In this document: positions 19,221 through 28,795 of the stretch, in pieces
Layout of the letters: each line of letters begins with the position of its first letter
Numbering within the stretch: the first letter of the stretch is position 1
Origin: an uncultured Marvinbryantia sp.
Lineage (GTDB): Bacteria; Bacillota; Clostridia; Lachnospirales; Lachnospiraceae
Length of the DNA stretch: 64,000 nt
Direction: 5' to 3'
NCBI GenBank assembly: GCA_934408725.1
Contig: CAKRVB010000005.1
Span: 54,132 to 118,131, forward strand
Notes under the pieces: generated by a model
Told to the model about the DNA's origin: nothing
Seen by the model: the letters and a program-made list of their open reading frames with translations, nothing else
Database searches by the model: none
Made by a program: the position numbers and the translations under genes

Positions 19221-20828
19221 ATGCCAGTAAAATATGTATTTGTAACCGGTGGTGTTGTATCCGGTCTTGGGAAGGGTATCACCGCTGCATCTCTTGGACG
19301 TCTCTTGAAGGCCCGCGGCTATAAAGTCACCATGCAGAAATTTGACCCATATATCAACATTGACCCAGGTACCATGAACCCAATCCAGCACGGAGAAGTC
19401 TTTGTCACGGATGATGGTGCGGAGACAGACCTGGATCTGGGACATTATGAACGTTTTATCGATGAGAGCCTGACCAAGAATTCCAACGTTACCACCGGAA
19501 AGATTTACTGGTCCGTTCTTCACAAAGAGCGTCGGGGAGATTTCGGCGGAGGTACGGTACAGGTTATCCCTCATATTACAAATGAAATTAAGAGTCGTTT
19601 TTACCGCAATTACAACGAAAATGAAACTCACATTGCTATCATCGAAGTAGGAGGTACTGTAGGTGATATCGAGAGTCAGCCATTCCTGGAAGCGATTCGT
19701 CAGTTCCAGCATGATGTGGGTCGGGAAAATGCCATTCTGATTCATGTATCCTTAATTCCTTACCTGAAGGCTTCCGGTGAAATGAAAACTAAGCCTACCC
19801 AGACCAGTGTCAAGCAGCTGCAGGGTATGGGAATCTGGCCGGATATTCTGGTATGCCGTTCTGAGCATCCACTGGAAGATGGCCTGAAGGAAAAAATTGC
19901 TCTGTTCTGTAATGTGCCAGTCAGCCACGTTCTTCAGAATCTGGATGTAGAATATCTCTATGAAGCACCACTGGCCATGGAAGAAGAACATCTGGCTCAG
20001 GTAGCCTGTGAATGTCTGAATCTTCCTTGCCCGGAACCAGATCTGGACGACTGGAAAGCCATGGTAGAGGCACTTCGTCATCCGACTAAGGATGTGACCG
20101 TTGCTCTGGTAGGTAAATATATTCAGCTGCATGATGCTTACATCAGTGTGGTAGAAGCTTTGAAACATGGTGGTATTGCAGAACATGCGACCGTTCATAT
20201 TAAATGGATTGATTCCGAACAGTTAAATGAAGAAAATGTGGATGAAATGCTGGGAGATGTCAGTGGTATTCTGGTACCTGGCGGATTCGGCGGCCGTGGT
20301 ATCGATGGAAAGATCGTTGCCATTCATTATGCACGTACCCACAAGATTCCATTCCTGGGACTGTGCCTTGGCATGCAGCTGGCTATCGTAGAATATGCCC
20401 GTAATGTGGCAGGTCTGAAAGATGCTCACAGCATCGAACTGGATCCTGCTACCACCCATCCGGTGATTGCACTGATGCCAGATCAGGAAGATATCGAGGA
20501 CATCGGCGGAACCCTGCGTCTTGGATCCTATCCATGTGTTCTGGACAAAACCACGAAAGCTTATGAGCTTTATGGTACCGATCAGATCGCAGAGCGTCAC
20601 AGACATCGTTACGAAGTCAACAATGATTACCGTAAGATCCTGACGGATCACGGTCTTACCCTTTCCGGACTGTCGCCGGATGGCAGAATTGTAGAAATGA
20701 TCGAGATCAAAGATCATCCATTCTTCATCGCCACCCAGGCACACCCAGAACTGAAATCCAGACCAAATCGCCCACATCCTTTATTCAGGGGATTTGTGAA
20801 GGCATCCATCGAAAAAAGTGAATCATAA
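19221..20828 (+). CDS. pyrG: CTP synthase
   Basis: Converts UTP to CTP with ammonia from glutamine. The 535-residue protein starts [20 protein letters not shown], the invariant CTP synthase N-terminus with its P-loop, and carries [13 protein letters not shown] and the class I glutaminase domain with the nucleophile in LGLCLGMQ and the His-x-Glu pair in HPELKSRP. The ATG at 19221 follows AAGGAGG; longer in-frame starts upstream lie in the leader hairpin. Confidence 0.97.
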   Translation: MPVKYVFVTGGVVSGLGKGITAASLGRLLKARGYKVTMQKFDPYINIDPGTMNPIQHGEVFVTDDGAETDLDLGHYERFIDESLTKNSNVTTGKIYWSVLHKERRGDFGGGTVQVIPHITNEIKSRFYRNYNENETHIAIIEVGGTVGDIESQPFLEAIRQFQHDVGRENAILIHVSLIPYLKASGEMKTKPTQTSVKQLQGMGIWPDILVCRSEHPLEDGLKEKIALFCNVPVSHVLQNLDVEYLYEAPLAMEEEHLAQVACECLNLPCPEPDLDDWKAMVEALRHPTKDVTVALVGKYIQLHDAYISVVEALKHGGIAEHATVHIKWIDSEQLNEENVDEMLGDVSGILVPGGFGGRGIDGKIVAIHYARTHKIPFLGLCLGMQLAIVEYARNVAGLKDAHSIELDPATTHPVIALMPDQEDIEDIGGTLRLGSYPCVLDKTTKAYELYGTDQIAERHRHRYEVNNDYRKILTDHGLTLSGLSPDGRIVEMIEIKDHPFFIATQAHPELKSRPNRPHPLFRGFVKASIEKSES

Positions 20829-20836
20829 ACCATTGA

Positions 20837-20881
20837 GGGACGAAGTTTTGTAGCTTAAAAAGCCACAAAACTTCGTCCCCA
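20837..20881. terminator. Long palindromic terminator after pyrG
   Basis: A 15-bp stem (20837-20851 with 20865-20879) plus inner GCT/AGC pairs and a TAAAA loop, ending in CGTCCCC. It sits between the convergent pyrG and DMT genes and resembles the GGGGACG-type palindrome at 56850. Confidence 0.75.
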
Positions 20882-20893
20882 ATATTTTAAATA

Positions 20894-21811
20894 TTATTTT
20901 GCCTGCTCAGCTTTTTTCTTTGCCTGTTCTGCATTATTCTGCATCTGCAGCCAGATCAGACCGATCATGAATAAAATGGTTCCTACCACGATGTAGACGC
21001 TGATCTTCTCATGGAAGAACAGAACACCCCACATGATCGCAAAGATCACCATGGTACTCTGAATCAGTGGCACCATATACAGCGGCACCAATGGCAGCGC
21101 TTTGGCATTCAGATAGAAGCCAAGTCCAGTGATCACACCAAAGGCCATCATGGCGATGATGCAGGCTGCATTTGGATGAACCCGTAATGCACCATCTGAA
21201 ATCTTCGGTACCAGCGGGCAGAAGGAAAATACGGCAGAAAACAGAAAGATCGTCAGATTACTGTCGATAATATCCATCTTGTCACCGATCATCTTCTGTG
21301 CCAGCACATGTGCTCCGGCGCAGAAACCTGATACGATAAACATCAGAGTAACCAGCACGTTTTCATGTAAAAATACGGACAGATCTTTTCCATTCCAGGA
21401 AATGCACAGTACACCGACCATACATATCATAATACACAACACTTTTTTGAACGTCATTTTGTCCTTGAACAGGATCACACTGGATAAGGTCAGGAAAACC
21501 GTCTGAGCTGGCTGCGTAATAATATTGCCGTAGGATGGTCCTAAAGTAAATCCTGTATTTTCCAACAGATAAGCCATCCATTTGCTGACTGCACCAAAGA
21601 GAATCCAGCCTATGAACATCTTTACTGATATCTTGTAATCCTTGCGGAACGGCTGCCGTAAAGCTAATTTTAATAAAATTAAGAAAATTACTCCGAAAAA
21701 GAATCGGAAAAATGTAACAAATGTCGCATCAAAATATGGACTAATCATGCGACTGCAGGTACCGCCAAAGCTAAACATCAGCGCCACTGCAAGCAGGTAT
21801 AAATAACCCAT
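20894..21811 (-). CDS. DMT-superfamily (EamA) transporter
   Basis: 305 residues with ten hydrophobic segments arranged as two five-helix EamA repeats; the start MGYLYLLAVALMFSFGGTCSR and the final WGVLFFHEKISVYIVVGTILFMIGL are typical. Exporter or permease of small metabolites or amino acids; the substrate is not readable. I use the ATG ending at 21811 because GGGAGG precedes it; the 22 residues upstream are not conserved-looking. The tail is Lys/Ala/Gln-rich. Confidence 0.9.
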   Translation of the reverse strand: MGYLYLLAVALMFSFGGTCSRMISPYFDATFVTFFRFFFGVIFLILLKLALRQPFRKDYKISVKMFIGWILFGAVSKWMAYLLENTGFTLGPSYGNIITQPAQTVFLTLSSVILFKDKMTFKKVLCIMICMVGVLCISWNGKDLSVFLHENVLVTLMFIVSGFCAGAHVLAQKMIGDKMDIIDSNLTIFLFSAVFSFCPLVPKISDGALRVHPNAACIIAMMAFGVITGLGFYLNAKALPLVPLYMVPLIQSTMVIFAIMWGVLFFHEKISVYIVVGTILFMIGLIWLQMQNNAEQAKKKAEQAK

Positions 21812-21859
21812 GATTGTGTTCCTCCCTCGTAACTTTAAGTGTGTTTTCACACATCTATC

Positions 21860-21888
21860 AGTATAAAAGACTGTCACAAAAATGTCCA
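21860..21888 (-). promoter_or_regulatory. Sigma-A promoter of the DMT transporter
   Basis: Minus-strand TGGACA (21883-21888) and TATACT (21860-21865), 17-base spacer. A GTGTG-TTTT-CACAC inverted repeat at 21839-21852 lies just downstream of the start point. Confidence 0.7.
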
Positions 21889-21890
21889 GA

Positions 21891-21929
21891 AAAAACGGAG
21901 AAGCGTATGTAAAAATACTACTTCTCCGT
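21891..21929 (-). terminator. Terminator of the secreted protein gene
   Basis: ACGGAGAAG/CTTCTCCGT form a 9-bp stem; the minus strand continues into TTTTTCT. It directly precedes the DMT promoter. Confidence 0.75.
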
Positions 21930-21940
21930 TATCATATTGC

Positions 21941-23026
21941 CTATTTCTCCACTGCTTTTACTGAACGAAGTATTGAATCCATATAGTGCATGGAGCCTTC
22001 ATCATCGGTATTGATCATGACCATATAGAGACGGTCATCGTCTCCTCCGATAAAGGACGTCAGGCTGATGTCTTCATCTGGAATGCTGCAGGTCACGCAT
22101 AAGATTCCATTGATTCTGATCTGCTTCACATCACTGTAACCAGCCAGCTGGTAACTTTCTGCTATGGCATCGCTGTCCAGCTCTGCCTTATCGATATAAG
22201 CATAATTTACAACCAGAGAGATATCCTCCGCTTCACATTCTGCCTTATACAGAATGCCCTGCTCCACTTCGTCAGCTGTCAGATTGTAGTAATCCCAGTA
22301 AGACGGAAGATAAAGCTGGAATTCGTCTTCGAAAGCCACCCAGACTCCGTCATATTCAGCCTTGCTTTCGTCAAATGTATACTCTTCCACAGCATTATCC
22401 GCTTCCTTCAAGTTATCCTGACTGTCACCGCCAATTTTTCCGGCTATAGTGCCACCTTTATCTTCTTTCTTTCCTTCTGCTGCATTTTGGGCAATTCTGG
22501 CAGCTTCTGCACTATCTTCCATCAGTTCATGAAACTCATCATCCGGTTTTGCTGTCAAGGTAATGCTGTCGCACACTTCATCCAGTTCTCCCAGCAGCTG
22601 ATCAAATTCCGCTTTTACATCCGCATCCTTTGTATACGCCTGATAATCAGTCGGCGTGGAATAATAAAAATTCAATGCCTCTTCTTCATCAAATCCAATA
22701 TACTCATATCCCGGATTATCTTTAAAATCTGTGTTTACCGAACAGCCAATCTTCAGCAATTCTCCTCCTGCGTCATAACCGTCTTTCTTATATTTCTCAT
22801 AGCTGTCCTTATGATAAAAGGTAACATAGCTTTCTTCTGCTTCTACTGTTACATTCTGATACCAGTCCTCTGGCATCTCTAATTTTACGCCATTTTCAAA
22901 ATAATAAACAAACTTTCCGTTTTCTGCCTGATAATCATAAAAATCTTCAAAATCACCTGCAAATGCTGTCATTGGAACGGCCATCACGGCCAAAGCCGTC
23001 ATTGCTGCTGTTGCTTTCTTCTTCAT
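21941..23026 (-). CDS. Secreted protein with two similar domains, function unknown
   Basis: A 361-residue protein with a clear signal peptide (MKKKATAAMTALAVMAVPMTAFA then GDFED). Two segments look like copies of one fold: about 30-165 (EMPEDWYQNVTVEAEESYVTFYHK ... SITL) and about 225-360 (LPSYWDYYNLTADEVEQGILYKA ... MDSILRSVK); both have a proline-tryptophan motif after an acidic stretch. A PsbP/Mog1-like fold is possible but not shown. The middle is acidic and disordered. AGGAGG precedes the chosen ATG at 23026. Not recognised beyond this. Confidence 0.75.
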   Translation of the reverse strand: MKKKATAAMTALAVMAVPMTAFAGDFEDFYDYQAENGKFVYYFENGVKLEMPEDWYQNVTVEAEESYVTFYHKDSYEKYKKDGYDAGGELLKIGCSVNTDFKDNPGYEYIGFDEEEALNFYYSTPTDYQAYTKDADVKAEFDQLLGELDEVCDSITLTAKPDDEFHELMEDSAEAARIAQNAAEGKKEDKGGTIAGKIGGDSQDNLKEADNAVEEYTFDESKAEYDGVWVAFEDEFQLYLPSYWDYYNLTADEVEQGILYKAECEAEDISLVVNYAYIDKAELDSDAIAESYQLAGYSDVKQIRINGILCVTCSIPDEDISLTSFIGGDDDRLYMVMINTDDEGSMHYMDSILRSVKAVEK

Positions 23027-23252
23027 AACTGGCATCCTCCTGTTCTGCTTCCTACTGTTTCCACGTTGCATTCGGTCTCAAATTTCTGCTTTTCTATGCT
23101 TCCATTCTATCATCTATTCCGATATGACTCAATTCTTTTCTATAAACAGGCACAATTCTTAGCCTCCGCATTTTTATGCCTGAATTTTCATTTGCTTTTT
23201 TCTTTCGAAAATATCATAATATTAGCAAAATATTTGTTTGAGGAGATTTATT

Positions 23253-23792
23253 ATGGAATTTCAGGAATTATTAGAAAAACGCCGCAGTATTCGCAGCTAT
23301 GACGCAGACAGCAAACCGGAAACTGAAGATATCAAAGAACTTATACAGGCCGCTCTGGAAGCTCCGTCCTGGAAAAATACAGAGACTGGCAGATATCACT
23401 GTGTACTTTCTGAGGATAGGATCCAGAAGTTCCGTGAAACCTGCCTTCCGGAATTTAACCAAAGAAACAGCGAGCATGCCGCTTATATTGTTACGACATA
23501 TGTCCACGATACTGCCGGTTTTCAGGTGCGTGACAAGCAGCCGGATAATGAAGTCGGCAACGGCTGGGGCTGCTATGATCTGGGGCTTCAGAATGAGAAT
23601 CTGATTCTGAAAGCGACAGAATGTGGCTTCTCTACTCTGATTATGGGAATCCGTGATGCAGACAAGATTCGTGAGCTTCTGTCCATCCCGGAGGAAGAAA
23701 CCATTATGGCTGTCATCGCCATTGGACAGACTTCTGCGACACCTTCCAGACCAAAGCGCAAAAATGTAGAAGAAGTACTTTCTTTCTACTAA
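23253..23792 (+). CDS. Nitroreductase family protein
   Basis: A 179-residue flavoprotein of the FMN-dependent nitroreductase fold: RRSIRSYDA with the FMN-binding arginines, the EAPSWKNTETGRY active-site region, a central helix, and the MGIRDADKIRELLSIPEEETIMAVIAIGQ segment. The short form matches clostridial nitroreductases that reduce quinones or nitro compounds; the natural substrate is unknown. GAGGAG seven bases before the ATG at 23253 decides the start. Confidence 0.88.
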   Translation: MEFQELLEKRRSIRSYDADSKPETEDIKELIQAALEAPSWKNTETGRYHCVLSEDRIQKFRETCLPEFNQRNSEHAAYIVTTYVHDTAGFQVRDKQPDNEVGNGWGCYDLGLQNENLILKATECGFSTLIMGIRDADKIRELLSIPEEETIMAVIAIGQTSATPSRPKRKNVEEVLSFY

Positions 23793-23802
23793 ACTTTAAC
23801 AA

Positions 23803-23848
23803 ATCAGGCATCGGAAAATGGATCTATCTTCCTTTTCCGATGCCTGAT
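23803..23848. terminator. Hairpin between convergent nitroreductase and map genes
   Basis: A perfect 16-bp stem (23803-23818 with 23833-23848), 14-base loop. Its A/T-rich inner ends and convergent setting suggest bidirectional termination, though U-runs are short. Confidence 0.7.
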
Positions 23849-23858
23849 AACTTCTTAT

Positions 23859-24728
23859 CTAATATGCGATGATCTCGTATCCATCTTCGGTAATCAGCAC
23901 CTGGATTTCCCACTGTGCGGATGGCTTGCCATCTTCGGTATAGACCGTCCAGCCATCTTCTTCATCCTGGAAGATATCAGCGCTTCCCATGTTGATCATC
24001 GGCTCGATGGTGAACATCATACCTGGTACCATCAGCATCTCTTCGCCCCGTCTGGATACATAGCTTACCCACGGATCTTCATGGAACTCCAGTCCTACCC
24101 CATGTCCACCGATTTCACGCACTACCGAATAGCCATGTGCCTGTGCATAATCATTGACAGCCTGCCCCATATCACCTAAAAATCCCCATGGTTTTACTTC
24201 TTTCAGACCAACCTCAATACTCTCTTTGGTCACTTCCACCAGTTTGCGCTTTTCTTCCGATACTTCTCCGATACAGAACATTCTGGAGGAATCCGAAAAA
24301 TAGCCATTCAGAATTGTGGATACATCCACATTTACGATATCGCCTTCTTTTAATACCACTTTATCAGATGGAATTCCGTGGCATACCACTTCGTTGATAG
24401 AAGTACACACGCTCTTTGGAAATCCCTCATAATTCAACGGCGCCGGAATACCGCCCCGCTTTGTAGTCTCATCATATACCCACTGATCGATCTCTTCCGT
24501 GGTCACCCCTGCCTTGATATGCTCTGCCACATAGTCCAGCACTGCAATATTGATCTTCGCACTTTCTTTGATCGCTGCGATCTGTTCCGCTGTCTTGATC
24601 ATGGAATGATCTGGCACCTCTGCTCCCTCTCTCTCAAACTGTGCAATCTTCTCATCAAACGCCTCATGGCATTTCTTATATTTTTTCCCGCTTCCACACC
24701 AGCAGGCATCATTTCTTCCAAGCTTCAA
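23859..24728 (-). CDS. map: Methionine aminopeptidase with SEC-C zinc motif
   Basis: Removes the N-terminal methionine from nascent proteins. The catalytic domain carries the metal ligands in NVDVSTILNGYFSDSSRMF, GHGVGLEFHEDPWV, FTIEPMIN and the final WEIQVLITEDGYE. In front is a SEC-C zinc motif (GRNDACWCGSGKKYKKCH), found in a subset of Firmicute MetAPs and thought to aid ribosome binding. I place the start at TTG 24726-24728: it gives MKLGRNDACWCG, as in relatives, and GGAAAGGAAG lies upstream; the longer frame to 24809 adds 27 unrelated residues overlapping a terminator. 289 residues. Confidence 0.9.
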   Translation of the reverse strand: MKLGRNDACWCGSGKKYKKCHEAFDEKIAQFEREGAEVPDHSMIKTAEQIAAIKESAKINIAVLDYVAEHIKAGVTTEEIDQWVYDETTKRGGIPAPLNYEGFPKSVCTSINEVVCHGIPSDKVVLKEGDIVNVDVSTILNGYFSDSSRMFCIGEVSEEKRKLVEVTKESIEVGLKEVKPWGFLGDMGQAVNDYAQAHGYSVVREIGGHGVGLEFHEDPWVSYVSRRGEEMLMVPGMMFTIEPMINMGSADIFQDEEDGWTVYTEDGKPSAQWEIQVLITEDGYEIIAY

Positions 24729-24788
24729 CTCTATTACTTCCTTTCCTTCCAGACCTGGTTCTGTCCAACTCCTCTTTTGTAAAAACTG

Positions 24789-24823
24789 CGAAAAGCCGGC
24801 CGTAATCACAGCCAGCTTTTTCG
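24789..24823 (-). terminator. Terminator of the csoR-copA operon
   Basis: CGAAAAGCCGGCC (from 24789) pairs with GCCAGCTTTTTCG (to 24823); the minus strand then reads CAGTTTTTAC. Confidence 0.7.
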
Positions 24824-24837
24824 ACTCTTTTTTTCAA

Positions 24838-25050
24838 TTATGCATGAATTCCGGTTACTTCGTAATCCTGTGCTTCTACTGCATTTTTCAGTACGTCATC
24901 TGCCACTTCACTGCTCATGGTCACTACTGCAGTTCCGCTTTCGTGGCTGACTGCTGCTTCTGTCACACCATCGATTGCTTCCAGAGTCTTCTTCACTCTT
25001 GCTTCACAGTGTCCACACATCATACCTTTGATTTCCATTGTCTTTGTCAT
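24838..25050 (-). CDS. Possible stand-alone CopZ chaperone from an internal start in copA
   Basis: Inside the copA linker an ATG (25048-25050) is preceded by AAAAAAAGGAGAATAAAAAA-type spacing, i.e. a good Shine-Dalgarno nine bases upstream, and opens exactly the 70-residue CopZ-like domain starting [15 protein letters not shown]. Free CopZ is normally made from a separate gene in Firmicutes, and E. coli makes a similar product from copA by frameshifting. Production of the short form here is inference. Confidence 0.4.
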   Translation of the reverse strand: MTKTMEIKGMMCGHCEARVKKTLEAIDGVTEAAVSHESGTAVVTMSSEVADDVLKNAVEAQDYEVTGIHA

Positions 25051-27426
25051 TTTTTTATTCTCCTTTTTTTCTTTTTCCATACTTTCTATATTATTAGAAT
25101 CATCCTGTGATTCTTTATGATTAGCTTTCTTACTTCTGTGCTTTTTATCCTTTCTTGCATCATACATAGAAAACAGGTTCAGACGCAGTGCATTACTTAC
25201 CACACAGAAGCTGGAAAGGCTCATAGCTGCTGCTCCGAACATCGGATTCAGCTTCCAGCCAAATATAGGATACCACAAACCTGCTGCCAGTGGAATACCA
25301 ATTACGTTATAAAAGAATGCCCAGAACAGATTCTCATGAATGTTGCGTAAGGTTGCACGGCTCAGACGGATAGCCGCCGGCACATCCAGCAGACGACTCT
25401 TCATCAGCACCACATCCGCCGCATCAATAGCGATATCTGTCCCCGCACCGATGGCAATCCCAATATCTGCACGGGTCAACGCCGGTGCATCATTGATACC
25501 ATCACCTACCATGGCTACTTTTCCTTTTTCTTTCAACTTCCGGACTACTTCTTCTTTTCCATCCGGGAGGACTCCTGCTATAACTTCATCCACACCAGCC
25601 TGACGTCCAATCGCTTTTGCTGTCCGCTCATTGTCGCCAGTCAGCATAACTACATGAATACCCATATTCTTCAATTCCTGAATGGCCTGACAGCTATCTT
25701 CCTTGATGACATCTGCAACAGCAATCATGCCCAGAAGTTCCTCATCTCTTGCAAAGAAAAGAGGGGTCTTTCCTTCTTCCGCCAGACGGTCTGCCACATT
25801 CTGAATATTCGCCGGGATCTTCACTCTGTTCTCAATGAACTTCCGGTTACCACCGGTCAGCTTTCTTCCATCCAGAGTTCCAGTCAGACCATTTCCGGCT
25901 ACTGCCTCAAACTCGTCCACCGTTCTGCCAGACAGATTCTTTTCTTTTCCTCTCTGTACAATGGCTCTGGCCAGTGGATGTTCACTCTTCTGTTCCAGAT
26001 CAAAAGCCGTCTGAAGCAATTCTTCTTCGCTGTGTCCATCTGCCGGAACCATATCCGTTACCTGAGGTTCTCCACTGGTGATCGTTCCAGTCTTATCCAG
26101 TGCTACCACATCGGTTTTTCCGGTTTCTTCCAGAGACACGGCCGTCTTAAACATAGTACCATGTTTGGCCCCCATGCCATTTCCTACCATGATCGCCACC
26201 GGAGTGGCCAGTCCCAGAGCACACGGACAGCTGATTACCAGAACGGAAATGCCTCTTGCCAGCGCAAATCCCACACTCTGTCCGGCCAGCAGCCAGGTCA
26301 GGATCGTAACCACTGCGATCGTAATAACAGCCGGAACAAAAACTCCAGATACCCGGTCCGCCACTTTGGCAATCGGTGCCTTGGTAGCTGCCGCATCACT
26401 GACCATCTGGATGATCTGAGATAAAGTGGTATCTTCCCCGACTCTGGTTGCTTCGCAGCGCAGGAAGCCGGACTGATTCAGTGTTGCAGCTGATACGCTG
26501 TCCCCTTTTTCCTTATCCACCGGAATACTTTCGCCGGTCAGTGCTGATTCATTCACCGCACTGGTTCCTTCCAGTACGATACCGTCTACGGGTATATTCT
26601 CTCCTGGTCGTACTACAAACTGATCCCCGATCCGTACCTGCTCAATCCCTACCTCAGTCTCTACACCGTCCCGCAGAACAGTAGCCGTCTTTGGTGCAAG
26701 CTTCATCAGACTCTTTAAGGCATCTGTAGTCTTTCCCTTGGATCTGGCCTCCAGCATCTTTCCTACCGTAATCAATGTCAGGATCATGGCAGCTGATTCA
26801 AAATAAAACTCATGCATATAGCTCATCACAGCATCTGCATCGCCTGCCACCTGTGCTCCTGTCATGGCAAACAATGCATAAACACTGTAAATATAGGACG
26901 CACCTGATCCCAGTGCTACCAGAGTATCCATATTCGGTGATTTATGAATGACACCCTTGATGCCATTGATAAAAAACTTCTGATTAATCACCATAATCGC
27001 TGTGGTAAACAACAATTGTACCAGCCCCATAACCACATGATTGCCATCAAAGAAAGACGGCAGAGGCCAGTTCCACATCATATGTCCCATCGACACATAC
27101 ATCAGCGGAATCAGAAGAACCAGAGATGCAATCAGTCGTTTCTTCATCTTCGGTGTCTCTGTGTCTTTTAGCATATCGTCATAATTCGGAGCCGATGCTG
27201 TCGCTGTTCCATTCTCTTTCTTTTTCAGTGATGCTCCATAACCGGCATCGGTCACTGCCTGGATAATAGCCTCCGGCGCAGCCGTTCCCTCTACTCCCAT
27301 GGAATTCGTCAGCAGACTGACAGAGCAGGATGTCACACCCGGCACCGCCGAAACAGCCTTTTCCACACGGGAACTGCAAGCTGCACAGCTCATCCCTGTT
27401 ACCTGATATTGTTCCATCTTCTTCAC
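24838..27426 (-). CDS. copA: Copper-exporting P1B-type ATPase CopA with fused C-terminal CopZ domain
   Basis: Pumps Cu(I) out of the cytoplasm. 862 residues: N-terminal HMA domain with [10 protein letters not shown] (Cys14, Cys17), eight membrane helices, the CPC metal site at 400-402, phosphorylated Asp444 in DKTGT, and the [10 protein letters not shown] hinge. After the last helix comes a Lys/Glu/Asn-rich linker (about 755-792) and a second, complete HMA domain (793-862) with GMMCGHC, equal to a stand-alone CopZ chaperone. The gene is 10 bases after csoR, in a copper-controlled operon. An internal start inside the linker is described separately. Confidence 0.96.
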   Translation of the reverse strand: MKKMEQYQVTGMSCAACSSRVEKAVSAVPGVTSCSVSLLTNSMGVEGTAAPEAIIQAVTDAGYGASLKKKENGTATASAPNYDDMLKDTETPKMKKRLIASLVLLIPLMYVSMGHMMWNWPLPSFFDGNHVVMGLVQLLFTTAIMVINQKFFINGIKGVIHKSPNMDTLVALGSGASYIYSVYALFAMTGAQVAGDADAVMSYMHEFYFESAAMILTLITVGKMLEARSKGKTTDALKSLMKLAPKTATVLRDGVETEVGIEQVRIGDQFVVRPGENIPVDGIVLEGTSAVNESALTGESIPVDKEKGDSVSAATLNQSGFLRCEATRVGEDTTLSQIIQMVSDAAATKAPIAKVADRVSGVFVPAVITIAVVTILTWLLAGQSVGFALARGISVLVISCPCALGLATPVAIMVGNGMGAKHGTMFKTAVSLEETGKTDVVALDKTGTITSGEPQVTDMVPADGHSEEELLQTAFDLEQKSEHPLARAIVQRGKEKNLSGRTVDEFEAVAGNGLTGTLDGRKLTGGNRKFIENRVKIPANIQNVADRLAEEGKTPLFFARDEELLGMIAVADVIKEDSCQAIQELKNMGIHVVMLTGDNERTAKAIGRQAGVDEVIAGVLPDGKEEVVRKLKEKGKVAMVGDGINDAPALTRADIGIAIGAGTDIAIDAADVVLMKSRLLDVPAAIRLSRATLRNIHENLFWAFFYNVIGIPLAAGLWYPIFGWKLNPMFGAAAMSLSSFCVVSNALRLNLFSMYDARKDKKHRSKKANHKESQDDSNNIESMEKEKKENKKMTKTMEIKGMMCGHCEARVKKTLEAIDGVTEAAVSHESGTAVVTMSSEVADDVLKNAVEAQDYEVTGIHA

Positions 27427-27436
27427 CTTCCTTCTA

Positions 27437-27754
27437 TTACTTCATCAGTTTCGGCAATACATCTACCAGTTCCTGAATGACTTCATCATGCCCTTCCCGG
27501 ATATTCTCTGCCACACAGGTCTCGATGTGATTCGCCAGCAGTTTCTTATTAAAACTGTTCAATGCTGCATTGATCGCTGACACCTGAACCAGAATATCGA
27601 TACAGTAAGCGTCCTTCTCCAGCATCCCCTGAATACCACGCACCTGCCCTTCGATCCGCTTTAAACGATTCATCAGATCCCGATATTCTTTGTCAGACCG
27701 CTCTTTATGTTTTTCACAGCAGCAACAGACTTCTTCTTTTTTATCTTCTCCCAT
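27437..27754 (-). CDS. csoR: Copper-sensing repressor CsoR
   Basis: A 105-residue all-helical DUF156 protein with the Cu(I) ligands Cys ([10 protein letters not shown]), His and Cys ([10 protein letters not shown]). The N-terminus adds CCCCEKH, an extra cysteine cluster. It represses its own operon with copA until Cu(I) binds. Two G/C-centred palindromes in its promoter fit CsoR operators. Confidence 0.93.
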   Translation of the reverse strand: MGEDKKEEVCCCCEKHKERSDKEYRDLMNRLKRIEGQVRGIQGMLEKDAYCIDILVQVSAINAALNSFNKKLLANHIETCVAENIREGHDEVIQELVDVLPKLMK

Positions 27755-27798
27755 TTTTCATCTCCTGTTAAATCATTGCTTTTCACAGCAGCATCGTC

Positions 27799-27861
27799 AT
27801 ACCCCTGTGGGGTATTTTTCTTTACAGTTTGTAATATATACCCCCACAGGGTATTTGTCAA
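27799..27861 (-). promoter_or_regulatory. csoR-copA promoter with two CsoR operators
   Basis: Minus-strand TTGACA (27856-27861) and TATATT (27833-27838) with a 17-base spacer. The palindrome ATACCC-N5-GGGTAT (27838-27854) fills the spacer and ATACCCC-TGT-GGGGTAT (27799-27815) lies in the early transcribed region. Both match the known CsoR box style. Confidence 0.85.
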
Positions 27862-27984
27862 TGCTTAGATACAAATTTTTTGAAAGAAACTAACAGTCAT
27901 TTAACAATAAAAACCTAAATCCGCCGTCTGGTACCGTATATCCAAGCTTGATTCCCTGTAGCATTGGCTTTAAAAATTATAGCA

Positions 27985-28030
27985 AAAAAGAACACTGCAT
28001 AGTATCTCTCTCCTACCATGCAGTGTTCTT
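27985..28030 (-). terminator. Terminator of thrH
   Basis: AAGAACACTGCAT with ATGCAGTGTTCTT, a 13-bp perfect stem; the minus strand continues into TTTTTTGC. Confidence 0.85.
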
Positions 28031-28046
28031 GATTATTCTTATATTC

Positions 28047-28646
28047 TTACAGTGCTTTTTTAATGGCGTTCATCAGTTCCTCATAGGTCTCATAAGCCTG
28101 CAGTTCCGGATGCTCTGCCTTGATCTCCGGTGTACTGCGGAATAAGAATCCAGCCTTGCTTGCTCCGATCATACCCAGATCGTTGTAGCTGTCTCCACTG
28201 GCAATCGTCTCAAATCCAATGGACTGTAATGCCTTTACCGTGGTCAGCTTGGTTTGGTCTACACGCATACGGAAACCAGTAATCTCTCCGTTCTCTGCTA
28301 CTTCCAGCGTATTGCAGAAAATCGTCGGCCAGCCCAGCTTCTTCATCAGCGGCATGGCAAACTGTTCAAAAGTGTCACTGATGATGATCACCTGAGTCAT
28401 AGAACGCAGCTCATCCAAAAATATCTTTGCTCCTGGCAACGGCTCAATCTTCTCAATCGTCTGCTGAATCTCCTTCAGCCCCATTCCATGCTGCTTTAAT
28501 ACATCCAATCTGTACTTCATCAGCTTGTCATAATCCGGTTCATCCCTGGTTGTCTTCTCCAACTCCGAAATACCACTTTCTTTTGCAAACTCAATCCATA
28601 TTTCCGGTACCAGTACACCCTCCAGATCTAAACACACGATATTCAT
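28047..28646 (-). CDS. thrH: ThrH-type phosphoserine phosphatase/homoserine phosphotransferase
   Basis: A 199-residue HAD hydrolase whose start, MNIVCLDLEGVLVPEIWIEFA, matches ThrH: nucleophile Asp7 in DLEG, then ISDTFEQF (motif II) and ASGDSYNDLGMIGAS (motif IV). ThrH dephosphorylates phosphoserine and can pass the phosphate to homoserine, linking serine and threonine synthesis. It is a single gene with its own promoter (TTGACG/TAGGAT, 28695-28723). Confidence 0.88.
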   Translation of the reverse strand: MNIVCLDLEGVLVPEIWIEFAKESGISELEKTTRDEPDYDKLMKYRLDVLKQHGMGLKEIQQTIEKIEPLPGAKIFLDELRSMTQVIIISDTFEQFAMPLMKKLGWPTIFCNTLEVAENGEITGFRMRVDQTKLTTVKALQSIGFETIASGDSYNDLGMIGASKAGFLFRSTPEIKAEHPELQAYETYEELMNAIKKAL

Positions 28647-28694
28647 AATGTTCTCCTCCAGCGCCCACCCACAGGCACTTATTCGTTTTTTTCT

Positions 28695-28723
28695 ATCCTA
28701 CAACACCTGTTTCCATTCGTCAA
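28695..28723 (-). promoter_or_regulatory. Sigma-A promoter of thrH
   Basis: Minus-strand TTGACG (28718-28723) and TAGGAT (28695-28700), 17-base spacer. Confidence 0.65.
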
Positions 28724-28742
28724 ATCATTTTCTGAAGGAAAG

Positions 28743-28790
28743 CAAAAAAAGACCATGGTCTCTTGTCCTGCAGACAAAATCCATGATCCT
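28743..28790 (-). terminator. Terminator of queT
   Basis: GACCATGG (28751-28758) pairs with CCATGATC (28781-28788, one G-T pair) with more pairs inside; the minus strand then has TTTTTTT. Confidence 0.8.
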
Positions 28791-28795
28791 TTTTC

